From the NCBI GenBank assembly GCA_030280995.1, contig JASXTE010000002.1, forward strand, positions 1,511,501-1,575,500: DNA of 64,000 bases. Direction: 5' to 3'. The notes under the pieces were generated by a model that made no database searches, was not told where the DNA came from, and was given only the letters and a program-made list of their open reading frames with translations. The stretch's first letter is position 1. Each line of letters begins with the position of its first letter. The position numbers and the translations under genes were made by a program. Below, one piece after another: positions 42,603 to 55,149 of this stretch. This DNA comes from Hemileia vastatrix (Eukaryota > Basidiomycota > Pucciniomycetes > Pucciniales > Zaghouaniaceae).

Positions 42603-45430
42603 AAAAGGCACCTGGATGTGTATTGGAAAAATATCCCTTATTAGTTATGATAATGTTTGAACAAAAAAAAATGCTGACCATAAAAAAGATCACAAAATCT
42701 TGAAGAGGGGGAGGGGAGGAACACAATAAAAGAAAAAAATAGGTAAGTACAATACAATCAGTACCACTTGATGAAAGAAAAAAGCTTAAAAAAGTAAAAG
42801 AAAGTACCTTAAAAAGCTCAAGAAGGATGATCAATTCCACAAAATGAGCATTGACCAGGAAATTGTGATGGATTCTGGGCTTGGAAGGGAGGAGAAAAAT
42901 TAGATGGGGGAACAGAAATGTGGGAGGGTGGAATATATGGTACCCAACAGATTATTTGGTTGTTCTAAGAATTTTTCAGAAAGTGGAATCACATCTTTCT
43001 TGCCTCTCTGCCTCAAATGACCCAATTGCGTGATGATGGTGTTTCCCAAAAAAGTGTAAAATTTTTGGCAAAGCTTGATTTTTTTTTTTTTTGCATTTCT
43101 CATAAAGTGTTTTAGGACTAGCTGTATTGAATAAGCATTAATGAAAGTTCTTTCCCTGAAAAAAAAACATCATTATAACCAAGATTCTATAGCATACAAA
43201 GCTCCATACTGTTTTTTGATAAAGTCTCAAGGTCTAAACTCTATTTCTCAGAATATAATTTATCAGATTCCTCTACTTAAATTGAATTTCAGCTTTCAAC
43301 TCTCATAATTATTTCTTATCATTTTTATAAATTTCAAACCCAGTTGAAGAAGAAGCTTTCTCTAGCTTCTTGTATTCTCTATGATAATTATTAAATCATT
43401 CCCTCATTTTCATTATTTTCAAATCCATTTTACCTCCATTTTTTGATCTTAATTTTGAAGCTGTTTGATTCAAAAGCACTCAATTTTGAGGTAGGTGGAT
43501 TCTTAACTTGAGTCACATTTTCACAGCCAAGGAAGGCTTCAAAATTAGGTTTAATTTCTATCCATTTAATTACAATCTAAAGATCAAATGACTTTAATTA
43601 AGTAAATTTTTGAGAAATAGTTTTTTAATGAGGCATGATAACTTAAAACTATGAAAAATATATCATTAAGTTCATAAAGAAAAGTTTATTGAAGGAATAA
43701 AAATTCTAACCAAATTGATGGATGTAAAAAATTAGCCTTAAATAAAAAATAAGAAATTATGAAGATAGAAATTTGAACAGAAAAATTTGAGGAAGAAATG
43801 AAAAGTAATAAACTGACTGTGGTGAGAAGGATAAAGATTTGATTTTGAAAATTGGGAGGGAAAGAGGAGCTGTGATGCACAGTTGATTAGGGGGACATGT
43901 GTGTTGGTGGGCTAACATGTGGTTGATGAAATGGTGTAAAAGTGGTAAGTATTTGACCTCATGTTTGAGACATCAGGTACCAAATCAGCCATGTTTCATG
44001 GTGAGTTGGAATGGTGTTTTTGAAATGAAATACACTAGGTGTATTTTGTCATGCTTGAGACCCCTTAATAGGGAGTCTCACCAAAATAGCATATACACCA
44101 TTCAAATACATCACAAATTTGGTACCAAGTAACATCAGAGTAAAAAAGGAGGTACTGGCTGACAAGTTCTTTTCCTGACTGAACTATGGTAGTTCAATTG
44201 GGGGGTGCACCTGCTAGAAGGTGTCAATATTTTTTTTCTTTGTGTAAGTAGTTTTTATTTGAAGTCCTAGCTTCCAATGACAGATGTACTTAAACTTTCT
44301 ATTTTTACTTCCATGCACACTTTTTGGATATCTCAAGGCCATTCACACACTCCATCCCTTTATCATGATTAGTCAACACCTAGTACATACACACCCATAT
44401 CCTAATCTATTTTTCTTCCTATCTCTTAGGGGCTTATTCATATGTGTAAAAGTAGGGAGTATTTGACTCATTTTTGAGACCCATAACCCCAAGTCTTCCA
44501 ATTATCATAGTGTCTTGAATTGGTGCTTTGAGGCTGAAGTCTGTCATACATATATGCTAATAATTGAGAGCTCCTAATAAAAAGTGTAACAAAGGCTCAA
44601 AACTTTATGTTGTTTTTGATTTAGTTAATCTACATATATGCTAGTTAAACAGAATACTCAATTTTGATGGTGAAGCATATTGTCAAAAGTAGCAATTTAA
44701 AAAAAAAAAAATTGATATTGTTGTCCAAACTTTTGGCACTCTTCCAACTTTTTTTTTTTTAAAAAGTAATTCATTAATGGTAGCATTACTGTGATAATAA
44801 TTAATATTGAAACTTCCAAATGATCTACAATTATTGAACTAGCTCAAACAATTTCAGGGGGTAACGATTTTTTTTAGTTGAATGTGCAACATCTTGAAGA
44901 AGTGCTACTTTTCACAATAGCCATTTATAGTATAGATGTATGGCAACAGACGCAAGAATAGTTTAATGATATTATTCAAACAACAAAAAAAGCCATTTGA
45001 ACCATTATTATCTTTTAATCTTTTTTTTTTTTTTTTTTTTTTTTTGAAATAAATGTGGGTTCTTTGGTAAATGTGGTGTTCAATATGAATCAAACTTTAA
45101 GTCAGGAAAATATTAGAAAATGGCATGTTTGGGTGAAGTATATCTCAGATGTACACCAGTTATGGGGATGGTGTATATGCTGGGGAAGCGCAATGATAGA
45201 AATGATATACTTATAATGGTAAGCCTGTTCAGGTTTAGCACTCCCTATTGTAACATCAAAGTTAAAGACATGTGCTCTGGTGTACCAGACGCTAAATTAA
45301 ATACAACGATTGCTAGTTGATGTTATTAGTCTTATATTTGAATTTCCAGTTTTTTAATAAGTTACTATCCTTGCCTTTCATATTTTTCTTATAGGATATT
45401 AGGGTTTTCACTTTACTATAATAAAATTGT

Positions 45431-45476
<46 letters not shown>

Positions 45477-45762
45477 AGGGGTCTCTTTTGAGGCTGGTAT
45501 TTCACATAAGGTTCTACTAGTATTAGATCTGGATCAAGTAATGAACTTTTTAGAGTCATGGGGGAGGTTACACTTTTGCAAAAATCTCTAAGTAAACAAA
45601 GAATAGATTTGTTTGTTGTATGTACTTTCAAAAATTAAATTATCCTGAACACATGTTTGATTTAAATGTGAGATTCGGATTAAAACTATTTAGAATCAAC
45701 ATTACTTCTTCGATTAAGATTAAATGGTACAATTTTTTTTTAAAAAAAAAATCACAATTTGT
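42603..45762. other. Intergenic, transposon debris
   Basis: No convincing gene. 43931-44050 and 44444-44530 share a diverged direct repeat (GTGTAAAAGTxGGxAGTATTTGAC followed by TTTGAGAC), perhaps the ends of a decayed element. A-rich and T-rich runs occur at 44700-44765, and poly-T tracts at 45018-45045 and 45432-45473. The short open frames here are composition effects. Confidence 0.4.
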
Positions 45763-46263
45763 CTAATGAATTGTCATGACGGTACCACTTGGAATGCTAA
45801 ATTCATCTCTTCTACCATTTTCCTCTTGTATGATATGATTCGCTAATCGCAATCTTACCAAACCACTATCGAGAACTTGATCAAGCCTAAAAAAGAAAAA
45901 GAAAAAGAAAAAAAGAAAAAAGAAAAAAGAGAAAAGAAAAAAAAAAAAAAATCACTGGGAAATGAACTTTAATTTACTTTGTTTTAAATGAATAATATAT
46001 CTCCTAACCTGTCGAGTTCATCTTGTTTCATTTTTCTTGTACTTTGTAATTCCTCTACTTTGAAATTTGAATCGTTTGGCCATTCTATAGTAAGACCGTA
46101 CCATTCTCTTAATTTGGTTTCCATATCCGCAAATGGAAAGCATCGAGCCATACTAGCTTTCATAGGTGAAGGTTTTGATGGTTCTGGGGCTGCTACTGTT
46201 CGAGATATTATCAAATATTACAATATGCTTACACACGCACGCACACACACACACACACACACA

Positions 46264-46300
<37 letters not shown>

Positions 46301-46761
46301 TACCCCTCCCCTCCTCTCAAGAAAAAGAAAAAGAAAAGGTTAACAAGGCTTACTCAACATGTCTAATAATCTTTTTCCCACTCGTTTCCGGTTAATAATA
46401 ATGGGTCGAACATATCCAGCTGTTATACAGTTTTTGAATCATCAAAAACAAAAAAAATCAGTTTCAGTCTAACTTAAAGCAAGTGAAACAGAGACATATT
46501 TGTAAAAAAAAAAAAAAGAAGAAGAAGAAGAAGAAGAAGAAGAAGAAGAAGAAGAAGAAGAAAAAGAAAAAGAAGAAAAAGAAGAAAAAGAAGAAAAAGA
46601 AGAAAAAGAAGAAAAAGAAGAAAAAGAAGAAAAAGAAGAAAAAGAAGAAAAAGAAGAAAAAGAAGAAAAAGAAGAAAAAGAAGAAAAAGAAGAAAAAGAA
46701 GAAAAAGAAGAAAAAGAAGAAAAAGAAGAAAAAAAAAAAAAGAAAAAAGAAGAAAAAAAAA

Positions 46762-46801
<40 letters not shown>

Positions 46802-46825
46802 AAAAAAAAAAAAGAAAAAAAAAAA

Positions 46826-46861
<36 letters not shown>

Positions 46862-47738
46862 AAAAACCTTTTCGCTTTTTAGTGCCTTGTTTGTAATGAT
46901 ACTTTTTTTTACTTTCAGATATACAATGTTTTTTCAGCTTACTTTGATTAAAAAAATCGGGTGTAGTACTTTTAGTTTCAGTAAGCATTTGATTTGAATT
47001 GACTAATCGACTATCAATTTTATTATTGCGAGAAGAGGGAATTCTACTCCGATAATATTCTTCAATATTAGGAGAAGTAAAAGTTGAGTTAGAGTGACTA
47101 GAAAATGTGACCGAAAGGGTGTGCGTCTTTGCGAGGTCTAAATTGAATTGATTTGGTATACTCATATTTTCTTCTTGCTTGATGGTTGAAAAATGGGGGG
47201 CAGAGTTGATATGATAAGACGATTGATTTTCGGGCTGGTTCTTTTTTTTATTCATAATGACATTTTTGGGGTGACTTTGAGAAAATGAAGATGAGACTAA
47301 ATTGGTAACTTGTTCACTTGTCTCAGCAGAAACGGACTCGGGTTGCCAATCATAAGAGAAATCATCTTTCACTTCCAAGCTTGAGGTTCTTCTATAACAA
47401 TTTTTTCCAGTGTTACTACTATTGACCGCTTTACCAATATTTCCAATTGAAGAAAAGGTCGGAGAAAAGACTTGTTGGATGGTAGGTTTAAATAAAAGAT
47501 TTGTTCCTGAATCAAATTTCAAGCCAGGTGAAGACTCTGCTGAACGCGTGGATTCACACATATTAGGAGAAATCCAATGAGGATTTTCATTATTGCTTGA
47601 GGAAAGTTTATAAAACGAAGAACATTTATCTGGTGAAAGTAAAAGCTGAGAGGAATTGATAACGTTTTCCGAACCGAATTCCGCTTCTGCTGCTTCTAGC
47701 AATACCTTGAGACCATCACAATAAGAACGAGATGACAT
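45763..47738 (-). CDS. Hypothetical protein, 4 exons, about 415 residues
   Basis: Exons on the minus strand: 47738-46868, 46419-46354, 46195-46009 and 45886-45763. They join in phase (GT/AG), total 1248 nt with the stop. The start MSSRSYCDGLKVLLEAAEAE has a context-sensible ATG; an in-frame earlier ATG at 47822 is less likely. The N-terminal 290 residues are Ser/Asn-rich and disordered (SSSNNENPHWISPNMCESTR), ending in a basic KKKYHYKQGTKKRK. The C-terminal 125 residues look folded: GYVRPIIINRKRVGKRLLDM, ADMETKLREWYGLTIEWPND, LDQVLDSGLVRLRLANHIIQ. The long first intron is almost pure polypyrimidine and the second contains a CA/CT microsatellite. The first donor (AAAG|GTTTTTTC) is weak. Nuclear regulatory function is possible but not shown; I do not recognise the family. 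Confidence 0.65.
46231..46297. repeat. Compound (CA)n(CT)n microsatellite in an intron
   Basis: An (AC)n run with GC variants at 46231-46266 is followed directly by (TC)n to about 46297. It lies in the intron between the exons ending at 46354 and starting at 46195 of the minus-strand hypothetical gene. Confidence 0.95.
46420..46867. repeat. Polypurine/polypyrimidine intron with (GAA)n, (GAAGAAAAA)n and (GAAA)n
   Basis: From about 46503 to 46866 the plus strand is almost entirely A and G: a (GAA)n block, then about 18 copies of a 9-bp GAAGAAAAA unit, then two (GAAA)n blocks separated by A-rich spacers. On the transcribed strand sense this is one long polypyrimidine tract ahead of the acceptor at 46420. 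Translating it gives poly-Phe, which would be absurd in a protein, supporting intron status. Confidence 0.9.
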
Positions 47739-50086
47739 GTTTCGGGGTTTTAGATTTATAAAGAGAAGATGTGATAAGGTCTTCAAAATTAGGATGGTAA
47801 AAGAGATAGATTTAATCAACAAGTTTTAATGTATCCTCAGTACGGAATTTCCAAGAGATTTGAAGAGACGATATTCTTCTCAAGTTTAGTTTAGAGTAAG
47901 TTATCTTTTGAATGTTTGTATGAATGTTCAATTTGCGTTGAGGGGAAAGATTCGTCAACTTACGCCACAATTTAAGACGCCAACGGAAGTAAAGAGGACA
48001 AGCATCAGGGGGGGGAGGGGGGAGGGGGGTAAACTCTTCAGATCGAGAAACCTGATAAAACAGGGGAATCAATTGTTACCCAAATGAGAATCGGTAATTG
48101 TTTTACTGAAAGGGATCATCCTCCTCCCCCCCCCCCCCCCCCCCCCTTTGTGTATCAAAATTAACGGGGAAATCTGCAGCACCTGCCCGGAAAAAAAAAA
48201 TAAAAAGGTGACGGAATAAGTTACGTATTCTATGACGCTACCAAAAAAAAATTCTATCTATCCATACACATTACAACAACACTTTGATGACATTAACAAA
48301 ATGATTAATGTGAACCCAATACTTTTAGAGAGTGATAACATGATATTAGCTTTAGAAAACGGGAAAGGACTGGAGAAACTTAGATGATGTGCATCATCGA
48401 GAGGAAACAATTTGGTGACAAACTGCTTGAAAAACAGTATAGTCACTCTTTGCAACATTACTACAAATGAGAAAAAGACTTTAAGAAGTGCCAATCACCT
48501 TGCAACAAAGAGTTAAAGTAATTCAATATAGCAAACCTATAATCAGTCCATGTATGTAAAAAAAAAAAGTGAGACTAGAATATTAAAATCATCTAAATAA
48601 TTACTATGATTAGAGGATTAACAATGGTTCAACTCACTTCTATCATTTAACAAACTTAAACACAAGTCAGCCGTCTTGTTATTTCAACAGAACAGAACGG
48701 AAATTAACTAAGTGAAGGATTGCAATGCACCACCTCACCTGTTAACGATCTCAAAAATGAAAATACCTATTTTTGTTGTACATATAATAATGAAGTCATA
48801 CGATCATTTAGTTTCACTCTACTTAAAGTTGTTCGGTATGGACTATAACTAAAAATAAATAAATAAATTAGACAAGATGAATGAAGAGATGTTAATATCG
48901 AATCCGTGCTTCTGATGTTGTTAACTTGACTTTCAATAGTTTCATCTTCAAGAGACGCGCCATTCAATAAAATAAATCAACTACTCAATCCATAAATAAT
49001 TATTTCCCATTACTTTGGGTTCCCAATATATATATATATATATATCTTTTTTCATGATTTTTCATATCATCATCGCTGAATAACCTGACTCAACTCACAA
49101 AAAAAAAACAAATCATACTCGATCTTTCATTAATAAACTAAAAGGGATGACCAGACAAACTTACTTTTCCAAATTCTTATCATCTCACTCTCCCATCACT
49201 CACAACTATATCTCTGATAAATATCCATTCATTCATTCATTAACGTAAAAATAAAAAATAAAATAAAACCGCAGAAAATAATTTTTTTAGACTATCATAA
49301 GAATCAACTTGTTTCAACTTTGCTACTCTTCCAAACATAAGATTTCATCACACTTTAAAAATGAAGATAAGTCATTCGCTTATACAATCTAACTACATCA
49401 ACGTACATATATTCAAATTAATCAATTAATTCATCACAGACGGTTTAAATATCCTTTTTACTGTAATAAAACGAATGACTCTGTACGATTAAGACAAAAA
49501 AAGAAAAAAAAACTATTCCATTTTTTTTTCATTACACATCCTCTCACTAGATTGTTTCTTTTAATGAATATATATAATCTGATTTGTATTTTAATGAAAT
49601 GATAATGATTTTGACTAAGAAAAAAACATGTCGATATGAAAACTAAAGAGGGAAAAGAAAGAAAGAGAAAGTAAAGTAAAAAAGTACTTTGTAACCGGAG
49701 AAAAAAAAAATAACCAAGACTTTGACAATCACGATAGAGATGCATGATCTGGGACGGGCTCAAGTGCAAACAAACTAGTCAACTCAACAATAGACGCAAA
49801 AACAAAAACGAAAGCCAAAGACTGAAAGATTAGCAATAAAACGATTGATGAATGACAGCCACTTGACATGCTTATCAAAATCCAAAAAAATAGAATGTAG
49901 GATCTTTTTAACAATCCAGTGAAAACAATAATCATCATATATATAAATGTGTATACGTGAAATAAAAAAACGTTTGCTTATCGTCAAAATACACCCTCTT
50001 ATCCATCCTCATCCCCTCGTTTATCACCGTCTATGAACCAGAATGAAACAATCAAAACGTATTAAACGGATTTGCGTCACTAAATG
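47739..50086. other. Intergenic region between the two host genes
   Basis: It holds the 5' flank of the hypothetical gene and the 3' flank of the MAPKK. No further gene recognised. A 22-base poly-C run lies at 48126-48147 with a purine/G-rich block just left (48008-48029), and a short (AT)n at 49028-49044. An open frame at 47812-48072 in the 5' flank is proline-rich and unsupported. Confidence 0.5.
48126..48147. repeat. Homopolymer C tract (22 bases)
   Basis: Uninterrupted C run in the intergenic region upstream of the minus-strand hypothetical gene. In an AT-rich genome this is unusual; its length in the real genome may differ from the assembly. Confidence 0.9.
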
Positions 50087-52213
50087 TTAAATGGTTTGTG
50101 CCCATTCAACTAAATCAACGTCTGCATTTTGAGAATTCACAGTCCAATCATAGCTTAATAGCTGCTTTGGTGTGGGTCTTGCATCATGATCTTTGAGAAG
50201 ACATTGATCGACAAAATAACAGGTTTCAGGCATGAAATGATCTGCCGGAAGCTTGGGCGCCGGCTCGCTGGTAAATGATAGTAAATAGTGAAGTGAGATG
50301 ACAGAAATAATTGTAGTAAAGGGGAACAAGAAAGAGAAGGAAAATAAAAATAAATACATTAATAAATGAACAAATGAAAAGTGACACTAACTTGACAACA
50401 TGCTGAAGTAGCTCCAGAATACTCATTTGAGCACCCCCACCTTGCAGACTGACACCGTTCGGCTTTTTCTTTTTAGGGGCTGTTGATTCTGCTTCAGAAC
50501 TTTTGGATTTTTTCTTAGCTTCTTTTTTTTCTTCGCGGAGCTTGAGTGCTGCTTCTAAAGTAGGGAGTTGATTCGGTCGAGAAGGACTGAGAGTTAATTC
50601 TAGATTGCCGTCGTCGGAACCAGAGCTATCAGAGCAAGAATCACTAGAGAATGGAAATCGCCCCAAAGCCAGCTCAATCAAAGTGATACCCAGAGACCAG
50701 ACATCAGATTTGACGGTATATTGAGCACCTTGAATTCTTTCAGGCTGCAAATACAATATACATTTTAAAAGACTAAACATCAGAAAGCTGATAGAGCAAT
50801 GAATTTCAATACTGACACTCATATAGGTACTAGTTCCAACAAATGTGTCAGCAATGGAGTTGATCAATTGACCAGACACACCAAAATCACAAATTTTAAC
50901 TTGACCCTGAGAGTTGAACAGAATGTTTGAAGGTTTGACGTCTGGTGAAACAGAGTAGCGCAAAATGATAATGATGGTAAATCAAGAGAATGATTTGAAG
51001 TAAAAAAAGTGTAAAAAGACTACCTCGATGAATGATCCGGTGTACATCATAGAGATAAGTCAGTCCAGTTACAACAGCGACAGTGATTTTGCCTAGAATT
51101 TTTTCAGGTATTGGACCAATTTTCTTATAGATATTGTCTAAAGAACTAAAGAAAATAAAAGAGTGAAAAAATGAGGATTTCAAATATGATAATTAAGACC
51201 AAGATGAAAATGAAAATGATGAATCATACCCCTTGTCTGCCAATTCCATGCACATGCAAATGTGAGGATCTTGTAAATAGGCGCCATAAAATGAGACAAT
51301 GTACGGAGATCTGCAGTCGTGCATGATTTGAAGTTCACGCAGAATTTGCCTTCGTACTGAGGGTTTGGCGTCGATATGAACTAGCTGGGAGAGGAAAAAA
51401 TGACACATGAATATGATTGATAGAAGAACAATCAACAAGCATGGACAAACAATCAAAAAATAGCTAAAGAACCACCTTTCTGGCCATCACCAATTTTGTT
51501 GGCACGTGAAGCGCTTTACAAACTGTACCCCCATTACCAGCACCCAAATCGCCTTGGATTTCGATATCCTCGGCGTGTAAATCGAGTTTAAATTCGAGTC
51601 CGACTTCTAGTGTCGCTAGCTGCTCAGTCAGCTTGTTGTGATAATCCATTCGGTTGGGTGTGTCGCCATTTTGGGACGAGGATGGAATATCTGAGTTAGC
51701 GCGATGGAGGGAAGAAGAGGAAGTATCTGAACAAATCGATGAATAAATAAAAATATATTAAAACAATAATAATAATAAAACATCAATTCAAAGCACGTCA
51801 GTGAAAATCCGCCCACCGGGAATCAGAGTAGTTAATAATTTTTTATTCGAAGATATCAAAAAAAAGGAAAGAAATAGAAATAGAAAACAAATTGACTTGT
51901 TCCAGATCGAGAGACCATAGACTTATCACTCATAGTTGATTTTGCAGTAGGAGAGCCAACCGAAGCGGGGGATCCAGCGCCAAGAGCGAGTCCCTTTGAT
52001 AATAAAGAGGATAAATTTAACAATAGCCATAGAAATAACAGTCACCGCGATAGCCATCATGACAATCACAACAAAAAATAACCATGACAGTGACAGCAAA
52101 AAGAATAACAACAACAACCATAACCACAGTCAACATGCGGAGAAGAAAGAAGGATATTCGAGAGTTTCAGCAAGAACCTTTTTATTTCTATTCTTCTTTG
52201 CTTGGCTGAGCAT
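50087..52213 (-). CDS. MAP kinase kinase, Ste7/Fuz7 type (8 exons, 439 residues)
   Basis: Exons on the minus strand: 52213-52178, 51993-51897, 51726-51476, 51384-51230, 51145-51024, 50941-50817, 50744-50392, 50267-50087; all joins are in phase, 1320 nt. It is a dual-specificity kinase that would phosphorylate a Thr-x-Tyr MAPK. Motifs: glycine loop [14 protein letters not shown], the VAIK-type Lys in [45 protein letters not shown], catalytic [34 protein letters not shown] with the S-x3-T activation sites, YMSPERIQG, and [21 protein letters not shown] charged Ser/Lys-rich insert ([15 protein letters not shown]) precedes the C-lobe end [13 protein letters not shown]. This is the Fuz7/Ste7 pattern of pheromone/filamentation signalling. 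The first donor (GTTCTT) is atypical, so the N-terminal dozen residues are less sure; an in-frame ATG at 52402 is an alternative start. Confidence 0.93.
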
Positions 52214-53571
52214 GATGACGGAGTGATGATTTGTTTGGAGGAGAAGAGGGTACTTGTGTGGATAAGAGTTGATAGAGGTAGATGAGATATTTGGATGTGT
52301 TTTTGAGGATGATGGTTGTGATTTGTGATCGTCGTTGCTGGACGAAAGATCGTCGTCGTCGTGGACTCGGAAGGTCTGAAAGCGTGGAATTCGATAACCC
52401 ACTCTTTTATTTATTCATTGTCTCTGCTTTCATTCCTTCCCATCACTCCATCCGTCTGGCTGGCTTGTCTTTCGATGGAGACACAATCACTCATCGTGGT
52501 CTCTAAAATTATATAGCTTTCCTTTCTTCATTATCTTCTCTACTCTCTCACATCCCTATCTATTCTTATATTCTACATGTACCAGGCATGTCATGCTTGG
52601 AAAAATATAATTGCATAATACAAGGGTTCTAACTCTTTTTGGATTATATGTATTAAAAGAAGGCTTATCTTAAGTTAGTAGATTGTAGTACAGTTTTTGA
52701 GTTTTGGAAATACATCAAAATGATTAAAAAAACCAGAAAATTAATTTCTGCCTTTGTTTAGATCTAGTAATTCCTCAACTACTAAGAAACTTTCTATTAT
52801 AATTTTAATAAAAGAAATAAAAACTGATATTTTAGAGCTTTTTATGGTTTATTTTATCAGAATTCCATAGGCATATTTGAGTTGGTAGAGTGATCTCATG
52901 AATTGAAAAAATTAATCACCACTCAGTGAATTTTCAATGTAAAAAAATTGCATTTAAAATAAATTTAAACTTTAAATATAAGACAAAAAAAAAACAAATG
53001 TATATTTCTTAAAGCTTTAATTTTAATGCTAAACTATTCTTGAATGTTACATTTTGGTATAATAACTGTGTTCACCTGGGAATTAACACCATTAATTTCA
53101 AAAGGTGTTCTCATGTGAAAAAAGGTGTTTGACATTTTATTTTAGACAGTATTATTATTAAAAGACTCTATAAAGTAGGAAGAAGGGATATTTGTCATCA
53201 TTGTTTCAGCTTCTCATTTAAAAAATACTATCTGATATTTATTTTGTAAAAATTATACAATAGGTTTCTCTATCTATTTCAATAGACAAAGATAGCATTA
53301 AATTGACTATATCTTAATTAATATAAGTCTTACTATATATTTTAAATGAATTGACTAGACATTGTAATTTCAAGGTGTTGAAAAAGTGATTAAAATACAA
53401 TAGTATAGGTTCTAATGCCTGTTTTCTAGAAAAAATGTTTTCACAAAAGTAGTTTAAAACTAAAAAGTTTACACCTCATTTTCATATAAAAATATATACA
53501 TTGGAAAATTATCAATGATTTATTATAAATATGATAATCACAATGATAGGTAAAAATTTCATTATGGATCT
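52214..53571. other. 5' flank of the MAPKK and AT-rich spacer
   Basis: 52214-52560 holds CT-rich and CATC-rich sequence likely to be the 5' untranslated region and promoter of the MAPKK (TATA element not certain). From about 52600 the DNA becomes very AT-rich and shows no gene; this is the boundary back into transposon-dominated sequence. Confidence 0.5.
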
Positions 53572-53574
53572 ATT

Positions 53575-53774
53575 AGGGGGTATCAAAGTTAGACATTTGT
53601 AATTATTTAAAAGGTATTTCACAACACAAAAAGAAAGCCAAAAACTTGACATTAATTCTCAGTAAAAAGGTGTTTTTGGGGCACAATATGACATATTTTA
53701 AAAAATAATCATGGTTGATTTGGTGGAAAAAAGATGTATTTTGAAATGGAAGATTTCTAACTTTGATACCCCCT
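53575..53774. mobile_element. 200-bp Harbinger MITE, copy a
   Basis: Ends AGGGGGTATCAAAGTTAGA and TCTAACTTTGATACCCCCT are inverted repeats, flanked by ATT on both sides (53572-53574, 53775-53777). The terminal AGGGGGTATCAA equals that of the Harbinger elements at 13641 and 59693. No coding capacity. It is the reverse complement of the copy at 57307. Confidence 0.9.
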
Positions 53775-53777
53775 ATT

Positions 53778-55140
53778 AAGTATTTGATACTATTGAATTC
53801 AATACATTTGACTTTTTTTTAGTAAAAAAGACTATAAAATTCGACTTAGTAATTTGTCTTATCAAATACCAATATTAGAATGAATATATTTTAATAAAAA
53901 TTCATTCCAACAGAGAGTCTTTCAGCTCTTCATTAAATATTTCAACAAAAAATTTAGTTTATAATTTGAGTTTTTAGTACAATTTCAATTGGTGAAAAAG
54001 ATGTTTACTGTCTTTTTTAAAAAATAACCAAAGTTATCATGTGAGGCTTCAGTTTAAACTATTCATAAAAATTTAAAAAAATAATGTGATTCTCATAAGG
54101 ATCTGAATAATTTAAATCTCAAAACAAAACAAAAAACTTTTTATAAGGTAGCTTAAATATAAACACAATATCTGATACCTTTTTTTTATATTATAGTTGT
54201 ATAAATTTAAGTTTAGCACTTTCTGTAGTCTATCATATGGAAAATAAATATTATTATTATGATATAAAGTGAGTTTTAGACTATTTTTAATAAAAATTTT
54301 CCTCAAAATTATCCAAAAGCTCTATTTATTTCCAGAAATATATATTATCTCTTATAAATTTTATTGATATGAAAATGTTCTAAAGTTCAATTTAAAAAAT
54401 CATCTGTGAAATTTTTAATAATTTTTTTTTTTTCTCATCTTAACTTAGCTTGAACCACATGAGGCAACAGGATTTTGTTAGGAGTTCAATCTGATTTCCA
54501 GAAAAACTAAGAGATATATAATTTTGTAAGAATGTATATAGTCATTGGAATAAAAAACATTTAAAATCTAAAGGGACCTAATGAGTTTTTTCTTTTACAG
54601 AATAGATAGTAATACAGATATCGGAATAGCTAAATTATTTCATTCTCTTAAATTTTTATCTATTACAGGTAACAATTCAGGTATGTATAGTAATTATAAA
54701 AAAAGAAGTCATCCTCAAAGATTAAATACATCAATGGAGTTTTTGTTAAACATTTGTTTTACTTCTATCATTTTACTTGAAGATATTTTTAATCCCACTA
54801 ATATAGTTTAAAATCAAACCAAGTCTAATTAAATTCACCCCATAAAATACATAAGAGCATTAGTTTAAAATCATAATATAGATTTTGTTCTTTTTTCAAC
54901 TTTTTCTAAAATTTACCTATTTTTTTATATATTTGATTTATGTATAGTTATCAGAAACACTCTGTGAAATAATTTGTAAAAAGGAGAAATCATATTTCAT
55001 TGCTAATTCTTTTGTTATAATACTTCTTCAGTCTTAAAGTGCAGTCTTTTGTGCAAACAGACAATAAAGATAAATTTTTTATACAATTTGGTGGATACAT
55101 CTTAATAAACCATGATCATAAATTATCATTTATAATTGAA
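53778..55140 (+). other. AT-rich region with two orphan open stretches
   Basis: Mostly non-coding. 54596-54811 reads RIDSNTDIGIAKLFHSLKFL and SHPQRLNTSMEFLLNI behind an acceptor-like TTTTACAG, and 55033-55221 reads SLKVQSFVQTDNKDKFFIQF, GGYILINHDHKLSFIIEE behind a TTCAG. Neither has a family I recognise. They may be fragments of one decayed gene. Confidence 0.3.
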
Positions 55141-55149
55141 GAAAAGAAC

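Noticed and set aside
46483..46896. Plus-strand poly-Lys open frame
   Set aside because: Translation of the polypurine intron of the minus-strand gene.
47812..48072. Proline-rich minus-strand open frame upstream of the hypothetical gene
   Set aside because: Lies in the 5' flank next to homopolymer tracts; no phase-compatible splice into the gene and no motif.
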